From an uncultured Eubacteriales bacterium (GTDB taxonomy: Bacteria; Bacillota; Clostridia; HGM11514), in assembly GCA_902492655.1 (NCBI GenBank), contig CABUMF010000020.1, forward strand, positions 1 through 34,098: a stretch of DNA of 34,098 nucleotides, read 5' to 3'. The position numbers were made by a program, and so were the translations under genes. A model generated the notes under the pieces. It did no database searches and was not told where the DNA came from. It saw only the letters and a program-made list of their open reading frames with translations. Every line of letters starts with the position of its first letter. Position 1 is the first letter of the stretch. Shown here one piece after another: positions 1-7,912 of the stretch.

Positions 1-62
1 CAAACTTTTTTGTTTGAAAATCTGTCGGTTGTAACACATCTATTGTAAACCTACATAAAATC

Positions 63-317
63 TTAACGGCACATCATATCTTCCATAACATACGCAAGCC
101 CCAAAGGTGTAACGGTATTTCTTATAAGCATTTCGACTATTTCCGTGACTGTGTTTTCATCGTCGCTTATTCCGGAAAACGAACCCTTTTCGCTGTATTC
201 AATGCCGTCCTCGGTATATTTTTTTATCACTTCAATTCCAAAAACTTTGCCATCGTCAGCAATGTAATATTCTAATTTGAAATTTTTCTCAGTTGTTACC
301 CCGAATAATCTTTTCAT
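63..317 (-). CDS. DUF6514-like small protein of unknown function
   Basis: An 84-residue soluble protein with no signal peptide or membrane segment. The central YYIADDGKVFGIEV stretch and the C-terminal NTVTPLGLAYVMEDM stretch resemble the DUF6514 family of short clostridial proteins, which has no known function; this is a match from memory. An ATG at 326 is in frame, but it lies inside the likely ribosome binding site (AAAGGAT), so I prefer the ATG at 317, which sits about 8 bases after that site. The gene is single, divergent from feoA, and has its own sigma-A-like promoter. Nothing in the sequence suggests a substrate or partner, and proximity to the iron genes need not mean anything. Confidence 0.65.
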   Translation of the reverse strand: MKRLFGVTTEKNFKLEYYIADDGKVFGIEVIKKYTEDGIEYSEKGSFSGISDDENTVTEIVEMLIRNTVTPLGLAYVMEDMMCR

Positions 318-366
318 GTTAATCATCCTTTCATATTTGGAACTTCATAACCACTGCTCTATCTAA

Positions 367-395
367 TTTTTACCACAAAAATATACAAAAGTCAA
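367..395 (-). promoter_or_regulatory. Sigma-A-like promoter of the DUF6514-like gene
   Basis: On the minus strand, TTGACT (395-390) is separated by 17 bases from TAAAAA (372-367). It lies about 50 bases upstream of the start codon at 317. The -35 box is nearly consensus and the -10 box is weaker. Confidence 0.5.
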
Positions 396-412
396 CAAAA
401 AGCGTTCGCCAC

Positions 413-486
413 AATTCGACACAAATCAAGCAACAGAGCCATTTTTCGGTAAAAAGCTGTCATGTTTTACTGCTTTTTGTCGAATT
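413..486. repeat. Nested inverted repeats in the feoA upstream region
   Basis: AATTCGACA (413-421) is repeated inverted as TGTCGAATT (478-486), a perfect 9-base pair with 56 bases between. Inside it, AAAAAGC (451-457) pairs with GCTTTTT (472-478). The right arms abut and share one base, so the two structures would compete. The block lies between the DUF6514 promoter and the feoA promoter, hence more likely a DNA-level element than part of either mRNA. Confidence 0.4.
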
Positions 487-506
487 ATAAAATCCAAAAC
501 TTTAAA

Positions 507-536
507 TTAACAAAACGAAGGAAGAGCACATAGAAT
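507..536 (+). promoter_or_regulatory. Candidate promoter of feoAB
   Basis: TTAACA (507-512) and TAGAAT (531-536) are separated by 18 bases and each match the sigma-A consensus at five of six positions. Transcription would begin near 543, giving a leader of about 40 bases before feoA. No strong alternative is visible in the 264-base gap. Confidence 0.45.
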
Positions 537-581
537 AAACACAGATAATTAATGAGATGAAATCACGAGGGGATATGCTTT

Positions 582-806
582 ATGAAAAAAAGTCTGTTAC
601 GGGAAATGAAGCCCGGAGAAAAGGCAAGGATTATATCAATGCCGGACAGCAGAAGACTGAACGACCTCGGTCTGACAAAAGGAACTATTGTTGAATGTGT
701 GCTGAAGGCACCCTTCGGCGACCCGAAAGCCTTCAGAATAAGAGGAGCTGTAATTGCAATCAGAAGCTGTGATTGCGGCGGAATTGAAACGGAGGAAATC
801 AAATGA
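582..806 (+). CDS. feoA: FeoA, ferrous iron transport protein A
   Basis: A 74-residue cytoplasmic SH3-like protein that supports the FeoB ferrous iron channel. The family pattern is clear: an N-terminal LREMKPGEKARI segment, a central RRLNDLGLTKGTIVE turn, and a C-terminal DPKAFRIRGAVIAIR segment, with the normal length for FeoA. The start ATG follows GAGGGG by 9 bases. Its stop overlaps the feoB start by four bases (ATGA), so the two are translationally coupled. The upstream leader contains an AT-rich GATAAT-containing stretch near 545-563 that could bind an iron-responsive repressor, but the match to a Fur box is poor. Confidence 0.93.
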   Translation: MKKSLLREMKPGEKARIISMPDSRRLNDLGLTKGTIVECVLKAPFGDPKAFRIRGAVIAIRSCDCGGIETEEIK

Positions 807-2563
807 GCAAAAAAATCGCTCTTGCCGGCAATCCGAATGTCGGAAAAAGCACTGTTTTCAATGCCCTGACCGGAATGAAGCAGCATACGGGAAACTGGGC
901 AGGAAAGACTGTAACTAACGCAGTAGGGAGATGTACATATGAAAACGAGGATTATGAGATATATGACCTTCCCGGAACATATTCCCTTTTCGGAGAATCG
1001 GAGGACGAAAATGCGGCAAACAATTTTCTCAAATACGAGAATCCCGATGCCGTAATCGTTGTATGCGATGCAACAGCTCTTGAAAGAAACCTTAATCTTG
1101 TACTTCAGATTATGACTGTTTCGGACAGAGTGGTAATGTGCTTAAATCTCATGGACGAGGCAAAAAAAGGAGGAATGGAAATTGATATTCCTCTATTGTC
1201 ACAGCTTTTGAACATTCCGGTAATTCCGGCTTGTGCAAGGTCCGGAAACGGTGTTTTTGAGGCAATAGCCGCAACGGAAGAAAATTGCGGAGAGCCGTTT
1301 CGGTCGGATGATACGATAAAGGATGCCGAAAAAATAGCAAAATGTGCAATCATAAAGGACTGCAAAAAAAGCAACCGTGCAGACAGGATAGTAACCGGCA
1401 AATTCACCGCAGTGCCGATAATGCTTTTCATGCTTTCGTTTATTTTCTGGATAACAATAAAGGGTGCGAACTATCCTTCGGAAATGCTTGAAAAATTCTT
1501 TGCGTTCGTAAACGCAAAGGTTTATGAACTTTTGTCATCAACATCGGTTCCGCATTATGTTACATCGGCAATAACCGACGGAATACTCGGAATACTTTTT
1601 AAAATCATTTCCGTAATGCTTCCTCCGATGGCAATATTCTTTCCCCTTTTCACTTTTTTGGAGGATCTTGGCTTTTTGCCGAGGATTGCGTTCAATCTCG
1701 ATAAGGCATTCCACAGGTGCAAAACCTGCGGAAAGCAAGCTCTTACAATGTGTATGGGGCTTGGCTGTAATTGCGTGGGCGTTACCGGATGCAGAATAAT
1801 CGGTTCAAAAAGGGAACGCCTTATTGCGATAGCTACGAACAATTTCATGCCCTGCAACGGAAGGTTTCCTACGCTTATAGCGGTGATTACCCTGTTTTTT
1901 GCCGAAAGCTCGGTTTTGGGAATAACTGTTCTCACAGGAGCAATAACCCTTTCGGTAATCATGACATTTTTGTGCTCTTATTTGCTTTCCAAAACCGTTT
2001 TTAGAGGTGAGCCTTCTTCGTTTACGCTTGAATTGCCGCCCTATAGACTTCCCCAGCCGGGGAAGCTCATTGTAAGGTCGGTTTTGGACAGAAGTCTTTT
2101 CGTTCTTGCCAGAGCCGTCACGGTTGCCGCTCCGGCAGGGCTTATAATATGGCTTACCGCAAATATTGATTTGGGCGGTGCTTCACTTTTAACTCACGCT
2201 GTTTCGGCACTTGATCCTATCGGCAGATTTATAGGTCTTGACGGCTGTATTTTAGTTGCGTTTATACTCGGATTCCCGGCAAACGAAATTGTATTTCCTA
2301 TTATAATAATGGCTTATACAGGGCTTTGCGCACCCCGTGATTACGCAGGACTTTCGACTCTCGGGGAAATTCTGACAACAAACGGCTGGACGGTAAAAAC
2401 AGCAATTTGCATGATAATATTTACGCTTTTTCACTGGCCCTGCTCAACTACGATGCTCACAATAAAAAAGGAAGCCGACAGCCCCCTCGTCACCGCAATT
2501 TCCTTTGTATTGCCGACGCTTATCGGTTTCATTCTTTGCGCAGTAATAGCTCATGTTTTTTAG
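803..2563 (+). CDS. feoB: FeoB, ferrous iron transporter with GTPase domain
   Basis: A 586-residue inner-membrane Fe(II) transporter. The N-terminal G domain shows G1 GNPNVGKST (residues 9-17), G3 DLPG (55-58) and G4 NLMD (115-118), followed by a helical segment and a series of membrane helices from about residue 200 to the end. The cysteine-containing core around GLGCNCVGVTGCRIIGSKRE is typical of the FeoB gate region. At 586 residues it is on the short side for FeoB, with a compact linker between the GTPase and membrane parts and no C-terminal cytoplasmic extension. It starts inside the feoA stop codon. No FeoC-like gene follows; the neighbouring hairpin at 2576-2599 is oriented as a terminator for the convergent operon. 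Confidence 0.95.
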   Translation: MSKKIALAGNPNVGKSTVFNALTGMKQHTGNWAGKTVTNAVGRCTYENEDYEIYDLPGTYSLFGESEDENAANNFLKYENPDAVIVVCDATALERNLNLVLQIMTVSDRVVMCLNLMDEAKKGGMEIDIPLLSQLLNIPVIPACARSGNGVFEAIAATEENCGEPFRSDDTIKDAEKIAKCAIIKDCKKSNRADRIVTGKFTAVPIMLFMLSFIFWITIKGANYPSEMLEKFFAFVNAKVYELLSSTSVPHYVTSAITDGILGILFKIISVMLPPMAIFFPLFTFLEDLGFLPRIAFNLDKAFHRCKTCGKQALTMCMGLGCNCVGVTGCRIIGSKRERLIAIATNNFMPCNGRFPTLIAVITLFFAESSVLGITVLTGAITLSVIMTFLCSYLLSKTVFRGEPSSFTLELPPYRLPQPGKLIVRSVLDRSLFVLARAVTVAAPAGLIIWLTANIDLGGASLLTHAVSALDPIGRFIGLDGCILVAFILGFPANEIVFPIIIMAYTGLCAPRDYAGLSTLGEILTTNGWTVKTAICMIIFTLFHWPCSTTMLTIKKEADSPLVTAISFVLPTLIGFILCAVIAHVF

Positions 2564-2599
2564 AATAAAATAAAATTGCCGCAGCAAAAGCTGCGGCAA
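2564..2599 (-). terminator. Rho-independent terminator of the uronate/rhamnoside operon
   Basis: A perfect 10-base stem, TTGCCGCAGC (2576-2585) and GCTGCGGCAA (2590-2599), with a four-base loop. Read on the minus strand it is followed by TTTTATTTTATT, which runs back to the feoB stop. On the plus strand the stem is followed by ACTACGTG with no U tract, so it mainly ends the minus-strand operon. Confidence 0.85.
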
Positions 2600-2618
2600 A
2601 ACTACGTGTGAAAGTGAA

Positions 2619-3620
2619 TTAATTCTTATTAATTCTGTTTGCAATCTCGTCAATTCTTGCAAGCTCATCTGCCGTGAATGAGCAGTTTTCAATACATTTT
2701 ATGTCATCCAAAATCTGCTCTGATGACGATGCGCCGATCAAAACGCTCGTTACCGCATCATTTTTAAGAACCCACGAAAGTGACATTTGTGCAAGGGACT
2801 GACCCCTTTGCTTTGCAATCTCATTCAGCTCCTTAACTCCGGCAATATATTCGGGAGTTATGCGGCTGTCCTTAAGAAAATGATTTTTGGAGGCTCTGCT
2901 TCCCTGTACAACTCCGTTAATATATCTGTCGGTCAAAAGCCCCTGTGCAAGGGGGCTGAAGCATATTACACCCTTCCCCGCCGTCTTTGCGGCATACAAA
3001 AGGCCGTTATCCTCAACGCCTCTGTTAAGGATATTATATGGATTTTGATTAATAACAAAAGGAACCTTCAGCTCTTTGAAAATTTTTGAAGCCTTCTCCA
3101 TCGTCTGACCGTCATAGTTTGAAATACCGATGTAAAGAGCCTTACCCGAATGAACAATCTGCGAAAGCGCAAGGCAAGTTTCCTCCAAAGGGGTATCCGG
3201 AGTCATACGGTGATGATAGAAAATATCGACATAATCAAGCTGCAAACGCTTTAAGCTTTGGTCAATGCTTGAAATCAAATACTTTCTCGAGCCGCCGTCA
3301 CCGTAAGGCCCTTCCCACATATAGTAGCCTGCCTTTGAGCTGATTAAAAGTTGATCTCTGAGACCGTGAAAGTCTTTTTTAAGAATTCTTCCGAAGTTTT
3401 CTTCGGCACTTCCTGGGACAGGGCCGTAATTATTGGCAATATCAAAGTGAACAATACCGTTATCAAAAGCGGTACGGCACATATCCCGCATATTCTCAAA
3501 GCAGTCAACCGAGCCGAAATTATGCCAAAGTCCGAGAGAAACCCTCGGAAGCATCAGCCCTGATTTTCCACAAAATGCGTAATCCATTTTTTCATATCTG
3601 TCTTTAAGTCTTGTACTCAT
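2619..3620 (-). CDS. Aldo-keto reductase, YghZ-like (L-glyceraldehyde 3-phosphate reductase family)
   Basis: A 333-residue NADPH-dependent TIM-barrel aldehyde reductase. The sequence closely follows E. coli YghZ (AKR14): FDIANNYGPVPGSAEENFGR carries the catalytic Asp and Tyr, SSKAGYYMWEGPYG the Lys, and FYHHR the His; GISNYD and FSPLAQGLLTDRY also match. YghZ enzymes reduce L-glyceraldehyde 3-phosphate and methylglyoxal-type aldehydes. As the last gene of this operon it may remove aldehydes from sugar breakdown, such as lactaldehyde or glyceraldehyde, which is inference. I chose the ATG at 3620 because GAGGAGG lies six bases upstream; an earlier in-frame start at 3635 is upstream of that site. 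The 65-base gap to the preceding gene holds an imperfect hairpin. Confidence 0.88.
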   Translation of the reverse strand: MSTRLKDRYEKMDYAFCGKSGLMLPRVSLGLWHNFGSVDCFENMRDMCRTAFDNGIVHFDIANNYGPVPGSAEENFGRILKKDFHGLRDQLLISSKAGYYMWEGPYGDGGSRKYLISSIDQSLKRLQLDYVDIFYHHRMTPDTPLEETCLALSQIVHSGKALYIGISNYDGQTMEKASKIFKELKVPFVINQNPYNILNRGVEDNGLLYAAKTAGKGVICFSPLAQGLLTDRYINGVVQGSRASKNHFLKDSRITPEYIAGVKELNEIAKQRGQSLAQMSLSWVLKNDAVTSVLIGASSSEQILDDIKCIENCSFTADELARIDEIANRINKN

Positions 3621-3646
3621 AAAAAACCTCCTCAATTATAATAATA

Positions 3647-3674
3647 GAAGGCTTTTGCAAAAGCAAAAACCTTC
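3647..3674 (-). other. Intercistronic hairpin between the SDR and aldo-keto reductase genes
   Basis: GAAGG (3647-3651) and CCTTC (3670-3674) enclose a TTTT/AAAA extension and a GC-bounded loop, giving a moderately stable stem in the mRNA. It lacks a clean U run directly after the stem, so it could tune processing or stability, or be a weak attenuator. Confidence 0.35.
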
Positions 3675-3685
3675 CAAAGACACAA

Positions 3686-4537
3686 TTATACGCCGCTGTA
3701 AGCAGAAAAACCGCCGTCAACGGGAACAACAACGCCATCAACAAAGCCGGATGCCTCGGGGCACAGAAGCCACAGAAGCGTTCCGATAAGCTCTTCCTTT
3801 TCTCCGAATCTTTCCATGGGCGTCTGAGAAATAATCTTTTCGGAGCGAGCGGTATATTTACCGTTTTCATCCAAAAGAAGACTTCTGTTCTGGTCTGTAA
3901 GGAAAAATCCCGGAGCTATAGCGTTAACTCTAATGCCAACCTTTGAAAAATGAACCGCAAGCCACTGTGTAAAGTTGGAAATTGCTGCCTTTGCACCGCT
4001 GTAAGCAGGGATTCTCGTAAGAGGCGTAAATGCGTTCATTGATGAAATATTAATGATTGTAGCATCTTTTTTGCCGATTAAATCTCTTGCAAAAACCTGT
4101 GTGGGCAATAATGTGCCGAGGAAATTAAGGTTAAACACAAAGCCTACGCCTTCGGGATCAAGGTCAAAGAAGGTCTTAACCCCTTCGATTTCTTCATCCT
4201 TGGGATCGTAATAATCGTTTGTTGTGCTACCCTTAGGGTTATTTCCCCCTGCGCCGTTAATAAGAATATCAACCGTACCGAGCTTTTCGTTTATTATAGC
4301 TTTTGCAGCTTCAAGGCTTGCCTTTTCCAAAACATTTGTCTTAATTCCGATTGCGCATCCGCCGTCCTTATTGATAGTTTCCGCAACAGCGTTTGCGTTT
4401 TCCTCTCTCAAATCCAAAACGGCAACCTTTGCACCGGATTTTGCGATAGCCTCTGCAAACATACTGCAAAGTATTCCGCCGCCGCCGGTTACAACGGCAA
4501 CCTTATCTTTAAGATTAATTTCAAAAGGTAATTTCAT
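3686..4537 (-). CDS. SDR oxidoreductase, probable D-mannonate oxidoreductase (fructuronate reductase)
   Basis: A 283-residue short-chain dehydrogenase. The Rossmann motif is VTGGGGILCSMFA, the variant seen in SDR-type mannonate oxidoreductases such as Bacillus YjmF rather than the classical TGxxxGxG. The catalytic Ser and YxxxK lie in NISSMN and AYSGAKAA, and the C-terminal DGGFSAYSGV is also typical. Role inferred: NAD(P)H reduction of D-fructuronate (made by UxaC from glucuronate) to D-mannonate. It lies 13 bases after uxaC, with AAGGAG before its ATG, which supports that pairing strongly. A gluconate 5-dehydrogenase or related polyol dehydrogenase is the alternative. No mannonate dehydratase (UxuA) gene is in the window. 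Confidence 0.8.
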   Translation of the reverse strand: MKLPFEINLKDKVAVVTGGGGILCSMFAEAIAKSGAKVAVLDLREENANAVAETINKDGGCAIGIKTNVLEKASLEAAKAIINEKLGTVDILINGAGGNNPKGSTTNDYYDPKDEEIEGVKTFFDLDPEGVGFVFNLNFLGTLLPTQVFARDLIGKKDATIINISSMNAFTPLTRIPAYSGAKAAISNFTQWLAVHFSKVGIRVNAIAPGFFLTDQNRSLLLDENGKYTARSEKIISQTPMERFGEKEELIGTLLWLLCPEASGFVDGVVVPVDGGFSAYSGV

Positions 4538-4550
4538 AATTGTTTACTCC

Positions 4551-5951
4551 TTACATATTAAAATACTCGACTGCGTTTTTACAGCAAATTCCTTCAACAA
4601 TTTCCTTCAATGTATCCTCATCGGACGCAAACTCTCCGTCCTCAACCCATGTGCCGATAATGTTACAGAGAATCCTTCTGAAATACTCATGTCTGGGATA
4701 TGAAAGAATACTCCTCGAATCCGTAAGCATTCCCACAAAGGACGAAAGCGCACCGAGATTGCCGAGAGCTTTTATCTGATTGGTCATTCCGTCAATATTA
4801 TCGTTGAACCACCAACCGCTTCCGAACTGGATTTTACCCTTTATTCCGTCACCCTGGAAATTACCCAAGGTTGTTCCGATAACATAATTATCCTTTTCGT
4901 TAAGGGAATAAAGGATTGTTTTCGGTAGTTTCCCTTCCCTGTCCATAGCGTCAAGCAAATGGTTGAGCTTATAAGCAATCTGCCCGTCATCAACCGAATC
5001 AAAGCCGGTATCGGGCCCCAAAAGCTTTGTCATTCTCGAATTGTTGCGACGAATTGCCGACATATGAAGCTGCATTACCCAGCCTCTTTTTGAATACTCA
5101 CCGCCGAGGAAAACCAAAAGTGCGGTCTTATACTTTTCTGCATCCTCTTTAGATACACAGCCTCCCGAAATTCCGCGTTCAAAAATGCTTTCAAGCTCAT
5201 TTTCATCACTTTCAAGATACGGAAATTCCGATATGCCGTGGTCGGAAATTTTGCTTCCCATTTTGTCAAAATAATCAATCCTGTCCGAAAGTCCACGCTT
5301 AAGGTCGGAGAAGGTTTTTATTTCAAAGCCGCAAGCCTTACCGAGCTTTTCTATATAAGGCACAAACCCTTCCGTTCCGATTGCCGCAGCATTATCGGGG
5401 CGGAACGCCGGCACAACCTTTGTCTTAAAGCTCTTATCTTCTCTTAATCCCTTGTGCGCAGCCAAATCATCGGCAGGGTCATCGGTGGTTCCTATAAGCG
5501 CAACATTCGACCTTTCTATAATCCTTCTTGCGGTGAAATCGGGGCTTTCTATAACCTTGTTTGCACGGTTCCAAATATCATCGGCAGTTTTTTCGTTCAG
5601 GCAATCATAAATCCCGAAATATCTTTGAAGCTCAAGGTGCGACCAATGATACAGCGGATTGCCGATTGCTTTTCCGAGACATTTTGCATATGCGCAAAAC
5701 TTTTCGTAGTCGCTTGCGTCACCCGTGCAATATTTTTCGTCCACACCGCAGCTTCTCATAAAACGCCATTTGTAATGGTCACCGTAAAGCCACATTTCGG
5801 TAATGTTCTTATACTTTTTATCTTCATAAATCTCATAGGGATTTAAGTGACAATGATAGTCATAAATCGGCATATCCTTTGCATAATCAAAGAAAAGATG
5901 CTTTGCCGTATCAGTCTTCAATAAAAAGTTTTCATCCATGAATTTTCTCAT
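4551..5951 (-). CDS. uxaC: Glucuronate isomerase (uronate isomerase)
   Basis: A 466-residue cytoplasmic amidohydrolase-fold enzyme that converts D-glucuronate to D-fructuronate and D-galacturonate to D-tagaturonate. It is full length for UxaC. The N-terminal MPIYDYHCHLNPYEIYEDK contains the metal-binding HxH (residues 33 and 35), and later blocks GTTDDPADDL, VVPAFRPD, MQLHMSAIRRNN, DTGFDSVDD and GMLTDSRSILSYPRHEYFRR are characteristic. Its ATG shares one base with the stop of the preceding epimerase gene (TAATG), so translation is coupled. This is the firmest evidence that the operon feeds uronic acids into central metabolism. Confidence 0.96.
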   Translation of the reverse strand: MRKFMDENFLLKTDTAKHLFFDYAKDMPIYDYHCHLNPYEIYEDKKYKNITEMWLYGDHYKWRFMRSCGVDEKYCTGDASDYEKFCAYAKCLGKAIGNPLYHWSHLELQRYFGIYDCLNEKTADDIWNRANKVIESPDFTARRIIERSNVALIGTTDDPADDLAAHKGLREDKSFKTKVVPAFRPDNAAAIGTEGFVPYIEKLGKACGFEIKTFSDLKRGLSDRIDYFDKMGSKISDHGISEFPYLESDENELESIFERGISGGCVSKEDAEKYKTALLVFLGGEYSKRGWVMQLHMSAIRRNNSRMTKLLGPDTGFDSVDDGQIAYKLNHLLDAMDREGKLPKTILYSLNEKDNYVIGTTLGNFQGDGIKGKIQFGSGWWFNDNIDGMTNQIKALGNLGALSSFVGMLTDSRSILSYPRHEYFRRILCNIIGTWVEDGEFASDEDTLKEIVEGICCKNAVEYFNM

Positions 5952-6724
5952 TATATAAAGCCTTTCTTTGTTAAGAATTTGTAGCTGACTTCAAGTGATT
6001 TAAAGGGATCTCCGTCAATCCAGTTTCTGTCCTGTTCAACCATAGCCCACTCAATTCCGAGCCTTTCGGTTGCTTCGATTATTTCATCCCAATCAAGAAA
6101 TCCTTCGCCGATTTCGCATATATCAGAATCATTGCCTTCAAAAACCTTCTTATCCTTGTAGTGCAAAACAACAATTCTGTCCGCATACTTTTCCATTACC
6201 TTTATCGGATTTATTCCTGCGTGCGCCGCCCAGTAAACATCGTAAATCAACTTACAGTTGCTGTTTGTGTTATCAAGAATATGCTCGAGCATTGTTTTTC
6301 CGTTATACTTTTTAAACTCGAAGGAGTGATTGTGATAACCGAACATTATGCCCTCATTTTTAAGTCTTGCGGAAATATCGTCAATCGTTTTTATAAACTC
6401 GAAAAGTGCTTCCTCAGACTCACGAGCTTCAAAAGGCATTGAACCTATACCGGCAATATTGCATCCGATTTCCTTATGAAATTTTACCGTTTCGTCAAAC
6501 TGTTGTGTGAATTCCTCAAAATTTCTATGAGTGCAAACGACCTCGACGCCCCACTTTTCAGCAGATTTTCGTACCTGTTCGCCGGTTATCTCTCTCCCTA
6601 TTCCGGAAATCTGAACAGTTTTATATCCGATTTCCTTAACTCTCCTTATTGTATCGTCAAGGTCATTTGCATTCTGGCAATAATTATGGCACGTATAAAG
6701 CTGTGCCCCTATTCTCTTATCCAA
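5951..6724 (-). CDS. Sugar phosphate isomerase/epimerase family TIM-barrel protein (first copy)
   Basis: A 257-residue AP-endonuclease-2/xylose-isomerase-like TIM barrel, the group that includes IolE, YcjR and many sugar epimerases. Probable metal ligands lie in YHNHSFEF, IYDVYWAAH, VLHYKD and MVEQDRNW. The start is uncertain. An in-frame TTG at 6742 would place GGG codons at the N-terminus. I prefer the TTG at 6724, where the protein begins LDKRIGAQLYTC and a G7 run about nine bases upstream can act as the ribosome binding site. There is no ATG in this position. Its stop overlaps the uxaC start. The substrate is unknown; keto-sugar epimerisation or elimination fits the neighbours. Confidence 0.8.
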   Translation of the reverse strand: MDKRIGAQLYTCHNYCQNANDLDDTIRRVKEIGYKTVQISGIGREITGEQVRKSAEKWGVEVVCTHRNFEEFTQQFDETVKFHKEIGCNIAGIGSMPFEARESEEALFEFIKTIDDISARLKNEGIMFGYHNHSFEFKKYNGKTMLEHILDNTNSNCKLIYDVYWAAHAGINPIKVMEKYADRIVVLHYKDKKVFEGNDSDICEIGEGFLDWDEIIEATERLGIEWAMVEQDRNWIDGDPFKSLEVSYKFLTKKGFI

Positions 6725-6733
6725 TTTGACTAA

Positions 6734-6748
6734 CCCCCCCAAAAAAAA
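6734..6748 (-). repeat. T8G7 homopolymer tract at the start of the first epimerase gene
   Basis: Read on the minus strand, eight T are followed directly by seven G, starting two bases... after the stop codon of the Gfo/Idh gene and ending nine bases before the preferred TTG start. The G run is the only candidate ribosome binding site. Confidence 0.7.
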
Positions 6749-7912
6749 TCAGTATGTTCCGGTCAAGTCAACAGCTTCGGATTTTTTAACCTCTTTTTTT
6801 ACCTTGGAGTTTTTGATTTTCTCCTGAAGCAGTTCATAGAACTTATCATGCGGGAAGTTTTTAACATCAACCATTTCTCCCGTCCAGGAAGAATAATGGA
6901 TAGAGTTTGAAATTGTAAGACCGTTAATGCCTTCAATCCCCGGCGCAAGAAGCTCCTTTTCGCCGTTTAACGCCTTAACAAAATCCTTAAGTATGCCCAC
7001 ATGTTGTTCACCTCTTGTATCGGGAACCGGAATTTCGCATTTCCATACCTCGGGCATTCCGAACGGAGTTTTGTTAGTTTTGTTAAACTCACGCTCCGAA
7101 ATAACATTTCTGTAAAATGTAAGCTTGCCGTTTTCGTAAACAAGATTTCCCATATCGCAGGCAATTTCCAGCCTGTTTGTTCCGGGAGCTTCACCTGTGG
7201 ATGTAATGTAAGTACCCGTTGTACCGTTATCATATTCCATATAAGCGGTAACATCGTCCTCAACCTCTATGTTATAGTATTTTCCGAAGGAGCAGTGTCC
7301 CATAATCCTTGAAGGCATACCGAACATCCATTGCCAAAGGTCAATCTGATGAGGATTCTGATTGATAAGTGCACCGCCGCCTTCCGTTGCCCAGGTTGAA
7401 CGCCATGTGGCACTGTCATGATAAGCCTGAGGACGGTACCAATCGGTAATTATCCAACTGATTCTCTTAATATGACCGAGGCTTCCGTTTTCAACAAGCT
7501 CCTTAATTTTCTGAAAATGAGGGTTTGTTCTTTGATTATACATAATTCCGAACAGCTTACCCGATTTTTTTGCCGCTTCGTTCATTTCCATTACCTGCTT
7601 TGTATATACACCTGCAGGCTTTTCTGTAATAACATTAAGACCATATTCAAACGCCTTGATTGCAAGCTTAGGATGGTCGTAGTGCGGAACGGCGATAATA
7701 ACGGTGTTAATATCTGCCTGCTTAAACATTTCTTCCGCAGTTTCATATACGGGAATATCGGGATAAAGCTCTTTCGCCTTTTTTCTCTTCTCAGGAGCAA
7801 TATCCGCAATGGCACAAAGCTCCATTCCCGGAACCCTTCCTTCGGTAAGGTATATTGCATGTGATGAACCCATGTTACCGATACCTATAAGTCCTACCTT
7901 TGAAGTAATCAT
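6749..7912 (-). CDS. Gfo/Idh/MocA family NAD(P)-dependent oxidoreductase (operon copy)
   Basis: A 387-residue sugar dehydrogenase-type protein. The N-terminal Rossmann motif is GLIGIGNMGSSH, followed by VITEKPAG, which holds the conserved EKP lysine. The C-terminal catalytic domain carries WRSTWATEGGGALINQNPHQIDLWQW, split here as two blocks (WRSTWATEGGGAL and NQNPHQIDLW), with the usual HxxD pattern. The family oxidises or reduces sugar hydroxyls, often at C3. It sits between two TIM-barrel epimerases and its ATG shares one base with the preceding stop, so the three proteins are made together. A C3-oxidising role as in E. coli YcjS or DgpA is inferred from this context. Confidence 0.88.
   Translation of the reverse strand: MITSKVGLIGIGNMGSSHAIYLTEGRVPGMELCAIADIAPEKRKKAKELYPDIPVYETAEEMFKQADINTVIIAVPHYDHPKLAIKAFEYGLNVITEKPAGVYTKQVMEMNEAAKKSGKLFGIMYNQRTNPHFQKIKELVENGSLGHIKRISWIITDWYRPQAYHDSATWRSTWATEGGGALINQNPHQIDLWQWMFGMPSRIMGHCSFGKYYNIEVEDDVTAYMEYDNGTTGTYITSTGEAPGTNRLEIACDMGNLVYENGKLTFYRNVISEREFNKTNKTPFGMPEVWKCEIPVPDTRGEQHVGILKDFVKALNGEKELLAPGIEGINGLTISNSIHYSSWTGEMVDVKNFPHDKFYELLQEKIKNSKVKKEVKKSEAVDLTGTY

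Noticed and set aside
1..16. A CAAAC/GTTTG hairpin at the left edge.
   Set aside because: Only five base pairs, AT-rich, and cut off by the window edge; no U run in the needed orientation can be judged.
545..563. A Fur box before feoA.
   Set aside because: Only the first hexamer matches GATAAT; the remainder departs too far from the 19-base consensus to call it.
6725..6742. Use of the upstream TTG at 6742 as the start of the first epimerase.
   Set aside because: It would encode Gly-Gly from the G run and remove the only possible ribosome binding site; TTG at 6724 fits better, although not proven.
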